Below, one piece after another: positions 20,790-31,796 of a DNA stretch of 64,000 nucleotides. Origin of the DNA: Anomaloglossus baeobatrachus (Eukaryota > Chordata > Amphibia > Anura > Aromobatidae). Location: positions 166,697,758-166,761,757 of the forward strand of contig NC_134361.1 in NCBI RefSeq assembly GCF_048569485.1, in the 5' to 3' direction. Numbering within the stretch: position 1 is the stretch's first letter; each line of letters begins with the position of its first letter. A model generated the notes under the pieces. It did not search any database and was not told the origin of the DNA. It saw only the letters and a list, made by a program, of their open reading frames with translations. The position numbers and the translations under genes were made by a program.

Positions 20790-21774
20790 TGCTTAAATGT
20801 TGCAAACTGGAGTACCCTCCCCATCACCCAAAGATCCTGGTCCCCAAAACCTCTAGGAGGAATCTCACCAGTTTCCATGGTGACCGTAATTCGGCCGACT
20901 CTACCGCAGACCCTCTCTGCAACCTTTTCCTCTCCATATTGGTGGTGTCGATGAGGGTCCTTTTTGGCAAAGTTGTACTTTGGTATTGGCACAACTGGTG
21001 CAACTATTTACACTGCGAGAGTTCAGGTCATTCAGAGTCCAATGACCAGTGGTCCATTTTTATCAAAAATCATGCAGTATTATTATTCAAATATTTTTCA
21101 CATTATTTGCAATTTATAATTCTGTTTACATAAAGATATTGGCTTACACATTTTTCTGTGAACACCTATTCTCTGTATCTGAGTGGGGGCTGACCCAAGT
21201 TGCTACAGGTTGAGCTGCGTAACCCTGGTGTCTCAGCTATTCCCTGTTGTGTTCTAGTGTCTACTGCAAGTGTCTCGCTACTGGTTGTAGGTGGACTAGG
21301 CAGTTGTCTGCATCTTCTTGTTGAACTAGAAGATGTACTATTTGGAGGTTCCTCTTGACCTGGAACTGGTTCTTTCACGGATTGTGGGAACGTGATTGCT
21401 GGCACAATTAAACGCTCCATTGGACTGAGGCCAATTTTCTGGAAAGTCTCCAAATATTGTATGTATTACTCTTTATTTTTCCTCTTATATTGGAGGTGTA
21501 CAAGGTTCTTTGTCTGAAGGTTTGAATGGTTCTGGACATTTCTTCAATTAATCCCTTGAAACAGTTGATGAAGTTTTACCTTTATCCTTGCTGATTAAGC
21601 AGGTTTTCTTGTTGTCTGAGTTAGAAGGTAGTACAGTATAGGATTCTTTTTCCCATTGATCATCAAGTTTCTGCACTCTCCTTTTTCTTTTCAAAACGAT
21701 TTCTACTCATGTTAAAGAAACAGTGTGTGCATTCTTGTTATAGTCCTTCTCTTGTTTTTCTCTTTTTTGATTTA
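20790..21774 (-). pseudogene. G2 internal 3' region (pol C-terminal part and 3' UTR)
   Basis: Proline- and arginine-rich minus-strand remnants between the integrase and the polypurine tract. Position, not strong homology, supports the call. Confidence 0.45.
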
Positions 21775-22337
21775 GGGGTACTTTGCACACTACGACATCG
21801 CAAGCCGATGGTGCGATGCCGAGTGCAATAGTCCCCGCCCCTGTCGCAGCAGCGATATGTGGTGATAGCTGGCGTAGCGAAAATTATCGCTACGCCAGCT
21901 TCACATGCGCTCACCTTGCCCTGCGACGTCGCTCTGGCCGGCGACCCGCCTCCTTATTAAGGGGGCGGGCCATGCGGCGTCATAGCGACGTCACACAGCA
22001 GGCGGCCAATAGGAGCGGAGGGGTGGAGATGAGCGGGATGTAAACATCCCACCCACCTCCTTCCTTCCGCATATCCAACGGGAGCCGCGGTGACACCGGT
22101 AGGAGATGTTCCTCGCTCCTGCGACTTCACACACAGCGATGTGTGCTGCCGCAGGAGCGAGGAACAACATCGGACCGTCGCGTCGGCGTAATTATGGAAT
22201 TCGCCGACGCTGCGCTGATGATACGATTACGACGCTTTTGCGCTCATTAATCGTATCATCTAGGATTTACACACTACACTTTCGACATGACCCCACCGAC
22301 ATCGCACCTGCGATGTCGTAGTGTGCAAAGCCCGCCT
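21775..22337. mobile_element. M1 MITE, copy 3
   Basis: TA flanks; left end GGGGTACTTTGCACAC, right end GTGTGCAAAGCCCGCCT. Same CpG-rich centre as the other M1 copies. Nested in G2. Confidence 0.8.
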
Positions 22338-22416
22338 TAGACTCTGCTCGACATATTCTTGTATTCTTTTGTACTGTGCTTGACGATTAGAGTCCCAGTC
22401 AGAATTTGGTGAATTA

Positions 22417-23007
22417 GGGGGGCTTTACACGTTGCGACATCGCTACCAATATATTGTCGTGGTCACGGTTGTTGTGACGCACAACCGGCGCCGGTAGCGA
22501 CATCGCAATGTGTAAATCCTAGGTGCGACGATGAACGAGCGCAAAAGTGACAAAAATTGCTGATCTGTGTCACGTCGTTCATTTTCATAATGTCGTTACC
22601 TCTGCAGATACGATGTTGTTTGTCGTTCCTGCAGCTCCATACATCGCTGTGTGTAAAACCGCAGGAACGACAAACATCTCCTTACCCGCGTCCGCCATCA
22701 AAGCGGAAGGAAGAAGGTGGGCGGGATGTTATCCCGCTCATCTCCGCCCCTCCGCTTCTGTTAGCTGGCCGTTTAGTGACGTTGCGGTGACGTCGCTGTG
22801 ACGCCGAACGCACCTCCCCCTTGGAGGAGGGATTGTTCGGCGGTCACAGCGACGTCGACGACCAGGTATGTGCGTGTGAAGCTGCCGTAGCGATAATGTT
22901 TGCTACGGCAGCAAACACTAGATATCGCATGTGCGACGGGGGCGGGTGCTATCGCGCTCGACATCGCTAGCAATTGCTAGCAATGTCGCAACCTGTAAAG
23001 CCCGCCT
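22417..23007. mobile_element. M1 MITE, copy 4
   Basis: TA flanks (22415-22416, 23008-23009); ends GGGGGGCTTTACACG and TGTAAAGCCCGCCT. Inner terminal palindrome AGCAATTGCTAGC. Lies 80 bp from copy 3, in the same G2 segment. Confidence 0.8.
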
Positions 23008-23009
23008 TA

Positions 23010-23371
23010 GTTTCTGGAATCTCAACTCCCATTTCAAGATCTACTGGAAATATTCCAGGTCTTGCTCGCATTAGATATGCTGGTGTACATTTTGTTGAAC
23101 TCACTGCAATGTTATTATACGTATCCACTAAGTCAGGTAACTTTTCTGACAATATGTTCCTTTCTTCTAGTGGTAGAGTTTTCAATAAGTTGATTACTAG
23201 GTGGTTCATTTTCTCGCACATTCCATTTGTTTGGGGATGGTAAGGTGTAGTGCGGATCTTTTTACAGCCATATAGGTTGCAAAATTCTTGGAATATTCTG
23301 GCTTCAAAAGCGGGACCTTGATCTGTCAATACCTGTTCTGGGGATCTGTGAGGTCTACAAAAGTGAGCCTA
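23010..23371 (-). pseudogene. G2 integrase core fragment
   Basis: Minus-strand peptide with TDQGPAFEA, TPYHPQTNGMCE and PAYLMRARPGIFPVD, the central and C-terminal integrase motifs of Ty3/gypsy elements. Bounded by M1 copies on both sides. Fossil. Confidence 0.8.
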
Positions 23372-23944
23372 AAGGCTACTTTACACACTGCGATATCGGT
23401 CCCGATATCGCTAGTGTGCGTACCCGCCCCCATCTGTTGCGCGACACGGGCATATCGCTGCCCGTGGCGCACAACATCGCCCAGAGCCGTCACACATACT
23501 TACCTGTCCGGCGACGTCGCTGTGACCGGCGAACCGCCTCCTTTCTAAGGGGGCGGTCCGTGCGGCGTCACAGCGACGTCACTGAACCGCCGCCCAATCG
23601 CAGCGGAGGGGCGGAGATGAGCGGGACGTAACATCCCGCCCACCTCCTTCCTTCCGCATAGCGGCCGGGAGGCAGGTAGGGAGACGTTCCTCGCTCCTGC
23701 GGCGTCACACGCAGCGATGTGTGATGCCGCAGGAACGAGGAACAACCTCGTTACTGCTGAAGTAACGATAATTGGGAATGGACCCCCGTGTCGCCGATTA
23801 GCGATTTTTCACTGTTTTGCAACGATGCAAAATCGCTAATCGATGTCACACGCAACGGCATCGCTAATGCGGCCGGATGTGCGTCACGAATTCCGTGACC
23901 CCAACGACTCCGCATTAGCGATGTCGTAGCGTGTAAAGCCCGCT
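23372..23944. mobile_element. M1 MITE, copy 5
   Basis: TA flanks (23370-23371, 23945-23946); left end AAGGCTACTTTACACACTG, right end GTGTAAAGCCCGCT. Sits in the G2 integrase and abuts MITE M2c. Confidence 0.78.
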
Positions 23945-23947
23945 TAA

Positions 23948-24359
23948 GGCTATGTGCCCACGGGACTCTGTATCTGCGGATTTTTCTGCATCAAAATCCG
24001 CAGTTTTCCCCCGGAATTCGCACCTTTTTATATGTGCGGATTTTGTGTGGATTTGACGCAGATTTGATGCGGATTTGACGCGGATTTTGTTGCTGATTTC
24101 GCGATTTTTTTAAATTCAATTGAATAGGCAAAATCCGCACGAAGATCCGCAACAATAATTGACATGCTGCAGATTTTTCCGCACGAAAATCCGCACGATT
24201 TCCGCTGCGGAAAAATCCGCAGCGTGGGCACAGCATTTCCCAAATGCCATAGAAATGGCTGGGGAGTAGCTGTGCTGCAGATTTCTGGAAAATCCACGGC
24301 TTTTCCGCGAGAAATCCGCGGCAAAATCCGTGCATTTTCCGCAGCCTGGGCACATAGCC
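23948..24359. mobile_element. M2c MITE, Harbinger-like
   Basis: Ends GGCTATGTGCCCACG and GGGCACATAGCC, with TAA on both sides (23945-23947, 24360-24362). AT-rich interior made of repeated AAATCCGCA words on both strands, so the single strand would fold strongly. Non-autonomous. Confidence 0.75.
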
Positions 24360-24362
24360 TAA

Positions 24363-24760
24363 AAGGCTTTTGCTGCAGTGCTTGCTGTTAGGTCCTTTAC
24401 AGGTACGACCACTAAGAATCTGGAGTAGTGATCCACCATAGTGAGAGCGTAGGTATAGCCTGTTCGACTAGATGTTAATTTCAGATGGTCCAGGGCGACA
24501 ATCTCAGATGGCTGCTTAGTGACAATAGGTTGCAGTGGTGCTTTTTGATTGTTATGGTCTTTCCTCCTCAAAGCACAAGGACCACAGTTTCTGCACCATT
24601 CTTAAATAATGGCTCTCATTTTAATCCAATAGAATCAGTCACATAGCAACGCTTCCAACTTCTTCCACCCGAAGTGACCTGCTCAATCATGGTACGCTTC
24701 CAAGTCTAACTGGACATGTGCTTTAGGTATCACCACTTGACATACCCTTTCATGTGTTAT
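24363..24760 (-). pseudogene. G2 integrase N-terminal part
   Basis: Minus-strand motifs PSEIVALDHLKLTSS, YALTMVDHYSRFLVVVPV and, upstream, the cysteine/histidine zinc-site region (NCGPCALRRKDHNN). This is the integrase zinc domain and start of its catalytic core. Fossil. Confidence 0.75.
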
Positions 24761-24761
24761 A

Positions 24762-25178
24762 AGCTGGAGTCACACACAACGACAGCGACAACGACGTCAC
24801 TGTTAGGTCACCATTTTCTATGACGTAACAACGACCTTACATTATTGCTAGTGAGCTGTCAAACATGTTGTTTTAAGCAACGACGCAGCAGCGATAATCA
24901 CGACCTCGACGGTCTTCAGCCCATATCACTGCCTTCAGCGTCGTCGCGATCGTCGTTGCTACGGTGTCAAACACAAGGATTCATGTGGCGCAGCGGGATA
25001 GCAGCGATCAAAAAATGAACTGGGACATTCAAGTACGAGCAGCGATCTCGCAGCAGGGGTCTGATCATTGTTAGATGTCACACATAGCGAAGACGACGGC
25101 AAGGTCGCTGCTACGTCACAGAAAATGGTGACTGAGCAGCGACGTCATCGTCGTTGTCGCTGTGTGTGACATGGCCTT
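24762..25178. mobile_element. M3 MITE
   Basis: Left end AGCTGGAGTCACACACAACG, right end CGTTGTCGCTGTGTGTGACA followed by TGGCCTT. TA on both sides. Palindromic throughout, with ACGACGTC motifs; 417 bp and no gene. Confidence 0.7.
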
Positions 25179-25180
25179 TA

Positions 25181-26256
25181 GTGTTAGTAAGACTTCGGCA
25201 CAATTTACCTCGATGGCTAAATAGCCTGCTTCTCTCCTTCCACAACCGTTGGGCTTCCGGTGGAGCTTCAGGACCCAGGTACGAATCTGGTTGGGCGATC
25301 AACTCTTTGATCAGTTTCACTGCAGGGTCATTGTCCTGTGCTTCCTTTCAACCATGATGAGGTAGTGGATCCAAGATAGTTTCTTGGCGCATGCTGTAAG
25401 GCTGTTGGTTCTGTAGAACACTGGGCCGGTGAAATGCTGGCAATTCCTCCTTTCCCTCATCAGATAGGTGGGGCATTCTGGATAATGCATCCGCGTTGGC
25501 GTTCTTGCGGCCAGCCTGATACTTGATGGAGAAGTCATAATTCACCAGCCGGGCCACCCAACATTGTTCCTATGCACCAAGCTTCGCTGTATGTAAGATG
25601 GGTCAGGAGGTTGTTGTCCGTGTAGATGGTGAACTTTATGGCTGCAAGATAGTGTTTGAACGGCTCAGTCACTGGCCAGACCAATGCCAGAAACTCCTTT
25701 CAGTTGGACGGAGCTTCCTGGTTGCGTAGGCAATCATTCTTTCTTTGCCATTCTCTACTTGAGATAGTACAGCTCCCAATCCCACGTTGCTGGCATCGGT
25801 ATACAGCACAAAGGGGAGGTGATAGTCAGGATATGCCAGAATCTCATCTCCTGTCAGGGCCAACTTCATCTGTCTGAAGGAATTTTCTTCTCCTTCACCC
25901 AATTCAAATGGAGGACCAGAAGTCTTGCCCTTATTGGCCTGGCCTACCAGGAGTTCTTGCTAGGGTGCTGCCATTTTGTGTAGCCCTTTATGAATCTCCT
26001 GTAGTATCCTACCAGGCCCAGGAATTGACGTACCTTTTTGACGGTGGACGGTCTTGGTCAGTTTTTTATGGCAGTAACCTTTTCTGGGTCCGGTGCCACT
26101 CCGTCTGCGCTGACCACGTTCCCGAAATACTGGACCTTGGGTTTCAACAGGTGACACTTAGACGGCTTTAACTTCATCCTGTTCTTCGACAATGCTTCAA
26201 ATACCACTGCTAGATGTTCCAGATGTTCCTCGTAGGTCTTCGAGTATATGATCATG
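25181..26256 (-). pseudogene. G2 RNase H and reverse transcriptase C-terminal part
   Basis: From right to left on the minus strand: MIIYSKTYEEHLEHL (just after the RT catalytic box), KPSKCHLLKPKVQYFG, LYTDASNVGLGAVLSQ and IAYATRKLRPTER (RNase H), then YDFSIKYQAGRKNANADALS at the end of RNase H. Typical Ty3/gypsy order. Broken fossil. Confidence 0.85.
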
Positions 26257-26525
26257 TCCCTGAAGCGGGAGGGGCAGACAGTGGACAGTCAGTCAGAGTA
26301 GTGAGTCGGAGGGAGACAGTGAAGGTGGACGTGAGGAGATGCACTGACTTGGAGTGAACAGTAAACTGGTGCCCAGGAGGGTAGTTGCCGGTGGAGTACG
26401 GTGGAGTACTCCCGGAAACTACGCACCAACGGGGTAAAGGACCCTAGGTCAGGCAAAAGCTCTAGGCGGGCCTGATAACACCTGCACAGTGAGGGGACCA
26501 TCAAGGACCTCGCTGCTGTGAACAC
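26257..26525 (+). mobile_element. LTR-B fragment
   Basis: It matches the middle of the 33252 copy (GGCAGACAGTGGACAGTCAG, GCCGGTGGAGTACGGTGGAG, ACTACGCACCAACGGGGTA, GGGGACCATCAAGGACCTCG). It joins the G2 reverse transcriptase on its left directly. Confidence 0.65.
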
Positions 26526-26743
26526 ATTTGGACTGGGCTCTGGTTTGGGGCTCCCTCTTGTGGCCAGTGCTGGTAGTAGAGTTGGTCTGCTTAACAGAGG
26601 CCAGACAGCTGATGATGATTGCTCAGACTGGGCCCAGATAACTGAGTAGTGTTCTCTTGTTCTGGGCCGGTGATCAATGTTATCTCATGTGGTGCTGTGG
26701 ACATTCTGGAGCCTACCCTGTCTTCTGTTTCCACCTGGACTCC
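26526..26743. other. Unassigned segment, likely repeat
   Basis: About 220 bp (GGTTTGGGGCTCCCTCTTGT ... GTTTCCACCTGGACTCC) between the LTR-B fragment and MITE M4a. No terminal repeats or frame seen. Confidence 0.3.
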
Positions 26744-26746
26744 TTA

Positions 26747-27065
26747 GGCTGCTTTCACACATCAGTTTTTTGCCATCAGGCACAATCCGGCAAAAACATG
26801 AAAAAACAGATCCGGCGTTTGTTGCCGCCTGACACGTTTTTTTCCCCATAGATATCTATTAGTGCCGGATTGTGGCGGATGGCCTTGCTTGTCCGGTGGC
26901 CGGATGGAACGTTGAATGTAACGTTTTTTGTCTCCGGCGAAAAACCGTATTGCACCGGATCCAGTGCCGTACGGCGTGTTTTATAATGGAAGCCTATGGA
27001 CGCCGGTGTAATACGGCATATGACAGAATCCACGACGGGTCCGGTTTTTGTTTCTGGGCATGCCT
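26747..27065. mobile_element. M4a, left part of a Harbinger-like MITE
   Basis: TTA, then GGCTGCTTTCACACATCAG, the end shared with M4c (59733) and M4b (55442). The interior has CCGGCGTTTGTTGCCG and CGGATTGTG words as in M4c. The matching right end is not found here; repeat R1 begins where it should continue. Confidence 0.6.
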
Positions 27066-28125
27066 AAAGTCTCTCTCATTCTCTCGGTCGGTCGGTCTCT
27101 CTCTGTCGATGTTGGTCGGTCTCTCTCTCTCTCTCTGTCGGTCAGTCGGTCGGTCTCTCTCTCTCTCTCTCTGTCGGTAAGTCGGTCTCTCCCTCCTTCA
27201 TACTCACCGATCACCGGAGTGGTACTGCACAGCTGTCACACTAGTCCGGCGGCTTCTCCAGCTTTTGAAAATGCCGGCTGCTCATTATTCCATCTCGTAT
27301 TCCCTGCTTCCCCCGCCCACCGGCAGCTATGATTGGTTGCAGTCAGACACGCCCCCACGCTGAGTGACAGCTGTCTCACTGCAACCAATCACAGCCAATG
27401 GGCAGGTCAATGTAGTACAGTAAAATAAATAAATAATTAAAAAAAAACGACGTGCGGTGCCACCAAGGTAAAACCACACGGCTTATGGCTGGTGTTCTCA
27501 GGATGGGGAGCCCCACATTATGTGGAGCCCCCAGCCTAAAAATATCAGCCACCGGCCACCCGGAATTGCCGCATCCATTAGATGCGACAGTCCCGGGACT
27601 CTACCAGGCTCATCCCGAATTGCCCTGGTGCGGTGGCAATCAGGGTAATAAGGAGTTAATGGCAGCCCATAGCTACCACTAAGTCCTAGGTTAATCATGG
27701 CACACCCCCAATGATTAACCTGTAAGTTAAAGAAAATAAAAACAATCCCAGAAAAATCCTTTATTTGAAGTAAAGGCCCCATCACACACAGAGATAAATC
27801 TTTGGCAGATCTGTGGTTGCAGTGAAATCATGGACATATTGTTCCATTTGTACACAGCCACAAACCTGGCACTGATTGTCCATAATTTCACTGCAACCAC
27901 AGATCTGCTGCAGATTTATCTCTGTGTGTGACAGGGCCTTAAGACAAAACAACACCCTTTTTCACCACTTTATTACCTCCAAATACCCTTCCAGGTCCGA
28001 CGTAATCCACACGAGGTCCCACGAAGCTTTCAGCTCTGCTACATTGGAAGATGACAGGAGCAGCAGTAGAACACCGCCGCTCCTGTGAGCTCCATGCAGC
28101 AACTGAGGTGAGTCGTGCTGTCAGG
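27066..28125 (-). repeat. R1 repeat, copy a
   Basis: A dispersed non-coding repeat that I cannot classify. It opens with a CTCTCTGTCGGT-type low-complexity tract (to about 27195), then CTTCATACTCACCGATCACC, a segment with GATTGGTTGCAGTCAGACACG, a GGGAGCCCCACATTATGTGG block, and GGTTAATCATGGCACAC. Copy d at 56816-57600 is the same in opposite orientation. A 166-bp MITE sits inside. Confidence 0.6.
27774..27939. mobile_element. M7 MITE (166 bp)
   Basis: Inverted ends AGGCCCCATCACACACAGAG and CTCTGTGTGTGACAGGGCCT, TAA on both sides (27771-27773, 27940-27942). It cleanly interrupts R1, whose wording resumes on either side. Confidence 0.8.
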
Positions 28126-28329
28126 AGATGACATCACTCAGGTAGTGCCGGTGTGTCTGCGGTGATAATGGGGCGGTAGTGCCTGTGTGCGGAGATGATG
28201 GTTGCGGTAGTACCGGTGTGTGCGGTGATGATGGGGCGGTAGTGCCTGGGTGTGTGCTGTGATGATGGGAGTGGTAGTGCCTGCATGTGTGCGGTGATGA
28301 TGGAGGCGATAGTGCCTGCATGTGTGCGG
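28126..28329 (-). repeat. Minisatellite, ~33-bp unit, R1-associated
   Basis: About six diverged units of the type GGTAGTGCCTG...GTGTGCGGTGATGATGG, the reverse complement of the large array at 55594-56815. In both places it adjoins R1, so it is a variable-number part of that element. Confidence 0.8.
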
Positions 28330-28772
28330 TGATTGGGACGTGGTCCTTCTCCCATATCACACAATCAGCAGAGCGAGAGATGGCTGTACAATCCAAAGAG
28401 CATTTATTCCAAGCAAATCAAATGGTCCATAACATAATCCACAAAACAGAGGGTAAAATTAGTCCAGATATATGAATATAATCCAATAAATGATAAATGT
28501 CCAGGTCTCTCTGAGAAGTCCCAGCTTCTCCCAGAAGTTCAATCCTTCTGCCTTCAAGTTCTCCAAACACACTGACTGAATCTCCCAGGTAAGCAGAGAG
28601 TTTACAGTAGGTGGACTCTAGCCCCACCTCCCCCCACACCCAGGGATGGAAGCGCCTCAAGAGGCTATAACCTTGCACTATTGGAGGTGATTACTTACAA
28701 ACAATACAATGTACACAGAAGCAGTACAAATAATGGACAGTGAACCAAGTTTAAAATAGGAATCTGTTGTCA
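28330..28772 (-). mobile_element. Possible LTR fragment
   Basis: On the minus strand it runs from TGACAACAG to CCCAATCA. An AATAAA followed by GCTCTTTGGATTGTACAGCC near the 3' end looks like a retroviral or LTR R-U5 border. No target duplication and no partner LTR found. Confidence 0.35.
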
Positions 28773-28773
28773 G

Positions 28774-29450
28774 TGTCCCGGGGTTTCCAGGTTGCTTTTG
28801 AATGATCTTGCCCTTTGTTAAAATGCAGTTTCTGTGCTGTGTGACCTACTTCCGGTTCATCTGCTTAAAACCCCGCCCATAAGCTTAGTTTCATTGCTTG
28901 AGTATACTGCTTCCTGTCTGCTCTTGCTCAGCTGCACTCGTTACCTGGTTGCCTTTCTGGATCCTTTTGATTTACCCGTGGCTTCCTTGTCAGGCTGGTC
29001 TCAGGTGAACTCCCGTCAGTATTGCTTCTACCAGCGGCTGGACGTCCCAAGTGTATGTAAGCGATACTTCCGGATAGCTATATTGTGACTGTCTTTCCGG
29101 AACTTTAACCGTATCTACCCTTTCTGCTAAGGATTTGCTTGGACTTATTGAACTTGGCCAGGACTATTTGATACCTTATTCGTGTGGACCAAAACCAGGG
29201 ACTTATCACCCGGTCACATCGGTGTGAGGACTTGTGCCACGAACTTTGTTCATTCGGATCTAGGTTACCTGGACTACTTATTTATTGGACCATATTCGTA
29301 AGGACTGTGCTCAGCGATATATACCGTGCTTGTTTCTGTGTGTTATATACTGGGTACATATTGTTGGCTGTGTATTATATAAATTCCTTGCACCAAGAAC
29401 CTGCCTCTGCTCTTCATTGCCCTAAGCGATTAGAATCCTCACATTCATAC
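28774..29450 (+). mobile_element. Possible solo LTR
   Basis: TGTCCCGGGGTTTCC start, a GCTTAAAACCCCGCCC promoter-like site at about 28860, then wording typical of Ty3/gypsy LTRs (GACTGTCTTTCCGGAACTTT). The 3' edge is uncertain. No genes. Confidence 0.35.
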
Positions 29451-29763
29451 AATAGTATTACATCTATACAGCAAGATACACCTCCCCCATATCACAACCT
29501 CTCCTTCCTTCTGAATAAGTGAGTATGCCATGAGGTCTACACAGACCTCTGGCCATCTCACTTAAGTCCATGTTGCTCAGCTGTGGATAGTCTATGGTTC
29601 TTCTTGCCAGGACAGTCCATTAGCATTCTGGTGTTGGCTTCCACGCTTGTATTGGATGGAGAAGCTGTAGGGTTGTAAGGACAAGCTCCACCTTTGTGTC
29701 CTCCTTCACTCAAACTGTGTTTCATGCATCCACAAATCGGCATTGTAGATCTCCCACATCATT
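29451..29763. other. Unassigned stretch
   Basis: I see no element ends and no convincing frame here. Confidence 0.4.
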
Positions 29764-29867
29764 TTCAAAAAAGGCCAGGCAATGGAACCGGGCAACGGTC
29801 ACCAAAGTGACATTCCCCAGATATACACTGCCCGGACCGAGTACCCCATAACCCTGGGCGTTACAAT
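29764..29867 (+). mobile_element. LTR-B 3' end fragment
   Basis: GGAACCGGGCAACGGTCACC ... GACCGAGTACCCCATAACCC ... GCGTTACA matches the 3' end of LTR-B copies. The LTR-A element inserted 2 bp beyond its end. Confidence 0.6.
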
Positions 29868-30048
29868 TGTGATGCCCCTGGACTATCAGGTCGTCACAGG
29901 GTATTGCACAATCTACCCTCCCGTGCAGTATCCACCTCCCTGTTGGTTATGGGTCCCTAACCAAATGGTGTTGCCTACAACAGCAAATCAAATCCTAGAT
30001 ACATACATACATACATGCCATAGTGTTCCTGGACGCCGCAGATGAAAG

Positions 30049-30471
30049 ATGGCGGCTGTGCGAGACTGGTCACTGGAGCGTGCTGTTCCAGGGATTGCTA
30101 CCTGGATCGAGGAGGAGATGGAGCAGCTCTGTTGGAGGATGCGGACGCAATTTCTCTTCATATTAGACCACTGGAGGGAAGAGATGAGGAGCCTGGCTGT
30201 ACGAGCCCGTGAGATCGAAATCCCAGGTGAAGAGCGGGTAAGCGGTTGCCCAGTCCCAGTTGATTACCCTAATCCGGCCAATGCGGCTGTGGGATCCGGT
30301 CCGTCCCCGCTCCCGGCAAGCACTCCACCGCCACTAACCCCGTCCTCGGCGGACGCCGAGCTCCCTATCTCCACCATGGCAGCGGAACCTTCAATCCCAG
30401 TTTATGAAGAGCCAGTTTATGAAGAGCACCCGGTCTCGTCACCGACCAGGTCACGACAGCAGTCACCCTAA
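30049..30471 (+). CDS. LTR-A element ORF, N-terminal part, unknown function
   Basis: 140 residues starting MAAVRDWSLERAVPGIATWI, with an acidic, tryptophan-rich helical N-terminus (EEEMEQLCWRMRTQFLFIL), then a proline-rich low-complexity tail. Its place just after the 5' LTR suggests a gag-like protein, but no zinc knuckle or capsid motif is recognisable. I do not assign a function. Confidence 0.45.
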   Translation: MAAVRDWSLERAVPGIATWIEEEMEQLCWRMRTQFLFILDHWREEMRSLAVRAREIEIPGEERVSGCPVPVDYPNPANAAVGSGPSPLPASTPPPLTPSSADAELPISTMAAEPSIPVYEEPVYEEHPVSSPTRSRQQSP

Positions 30472-30851
30472 CACCGGCCCGATTAGACCCGGCTGCATCA
30501 CCGGGCCCCATCCTTAGAGGCAGAGCACCCAGACTCTGCAACCCCGGCTGCGGAGCAGTCGGTATGTCTACCCAGGAAAGCGGAGGTGGAACCTGAAGGG
30601 ATGCCAATCCGCCACCGAGCAGAAACCCAATGGCTGTTGGAGCTGCGAGAATACAGCTAAAACCCATGCCAGCTAGGGAGCCGAGGCCAGACGCTGATGC
30701 CCCCTACTGGGAACAACAACAGCGAAAGCTGCAACAGGAGATGACAACACGAAACCGGCGTTAACGGGAGCTTGCCACCCGTAACAGAGAAGAGAAGGAG
30801 CAGGTGAGGAGTGCTGCTTCCTGAGTTCGAGGGCCGAGGTGCCGTGGCCTT

Positions 30852-31160
30852 GTGGACCGTTTTGACTCCGTTCAGGGGTGGGAGTTTATTCGGGAGACAG
30901 GCCTCACAGCCGGGGTGTTTGTGTCCCGGCAGGATGTGGCACAGCACCTTCCCAGGGGATACCCCGAGCGAAATCTGGAGCCGGAGGATATGGTCACGTA
31001 TACCCGGCATTGTGGAGAGCAGGGCTGGTATGCCCTGGAAGTGATCAAATACGTAATGTTGAAGGAAGAGTTTGTGCCGGCGTCTGTGGTACGTAGCCGC
31101 AAGGAAGCATGGGTACGGGACCCGGCCATTGAATGTCATTTGAAGTTAAAAAAGTACTAG
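30852..31160 (+). CDS. LTR-A element ORF, C-terminal part, unknown function
   Basis: 102 residues containing GWEFIRETGLTAGVFVSRQD, YTRHCGEQGWYALEVIKYVM and VRDPAIECHLKLKKY. The balanced composition and steady reading sense suggest a real protein domain. I recognise no family. It lies upstream of an AT-rich 3' leader and the polypurine tract. Confidence 0.5.
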   Translation: MDRFDSVQGWEFIRETGLTAGVFVSRQDVAQHLPRGYPERNLEPEDMVTYTRHCGEQGWYALEVIKYVMLKEEFVPASVVRSRKEAWVRDPAIECHLKLKKY

Positions 31161-31796
31161 GTATCTGTGTTTTCTTTTATTATGGTTCATAGTTTGTTAT
31201 TTTTCATAAAGAGTAATGTTATGAAAAGAAAAAGTTTTGATCAACCGGTTTAATCAACAGAGAATGTCACCTGATTAAGAAGAAGATGATTTAATGTGTG
31301 CACCAGGTGCATGGACCTTGTTACTTTTATTATGCATATATATTTTAGTAGTAGAAATGGACCATGGCTGTGGGACTGGTTGCGGCCAACACGGACTTGT
31401 GTTATTATAAATAGTTTCACCTCCTGTGTCTACCAGAGTCGTCTTTACAACACCCGGGACATTAACCTGGTCACGGACCCACAGATAGGAATGCAGTGGG
31501 TCAGGTTGTTTGGGTGGCAGGTTGATGGGATCTGGGACGTTAGGACTGGACTTTTGCAGGAAGAGGCTGCAACGGAGTAGGTTGAGCCTCCACAACTAAC
31601 ATAACCGGTAGCGTTCCATGGTTGGAGATGAACTCAAAAGTTACCATAACGTTTAAGTATATGCCTCCCTAATGTGGGATGAAACCTGTTAATAAAAATG
31701 TTCTTCTTTTTCTATTTTTCAGTTTAAAAAAATAAATAAAAATAAACTTCTGATGTCCTGTAGCTTGAGGACGAGCTACGTTTAACCAAGGGGGAA

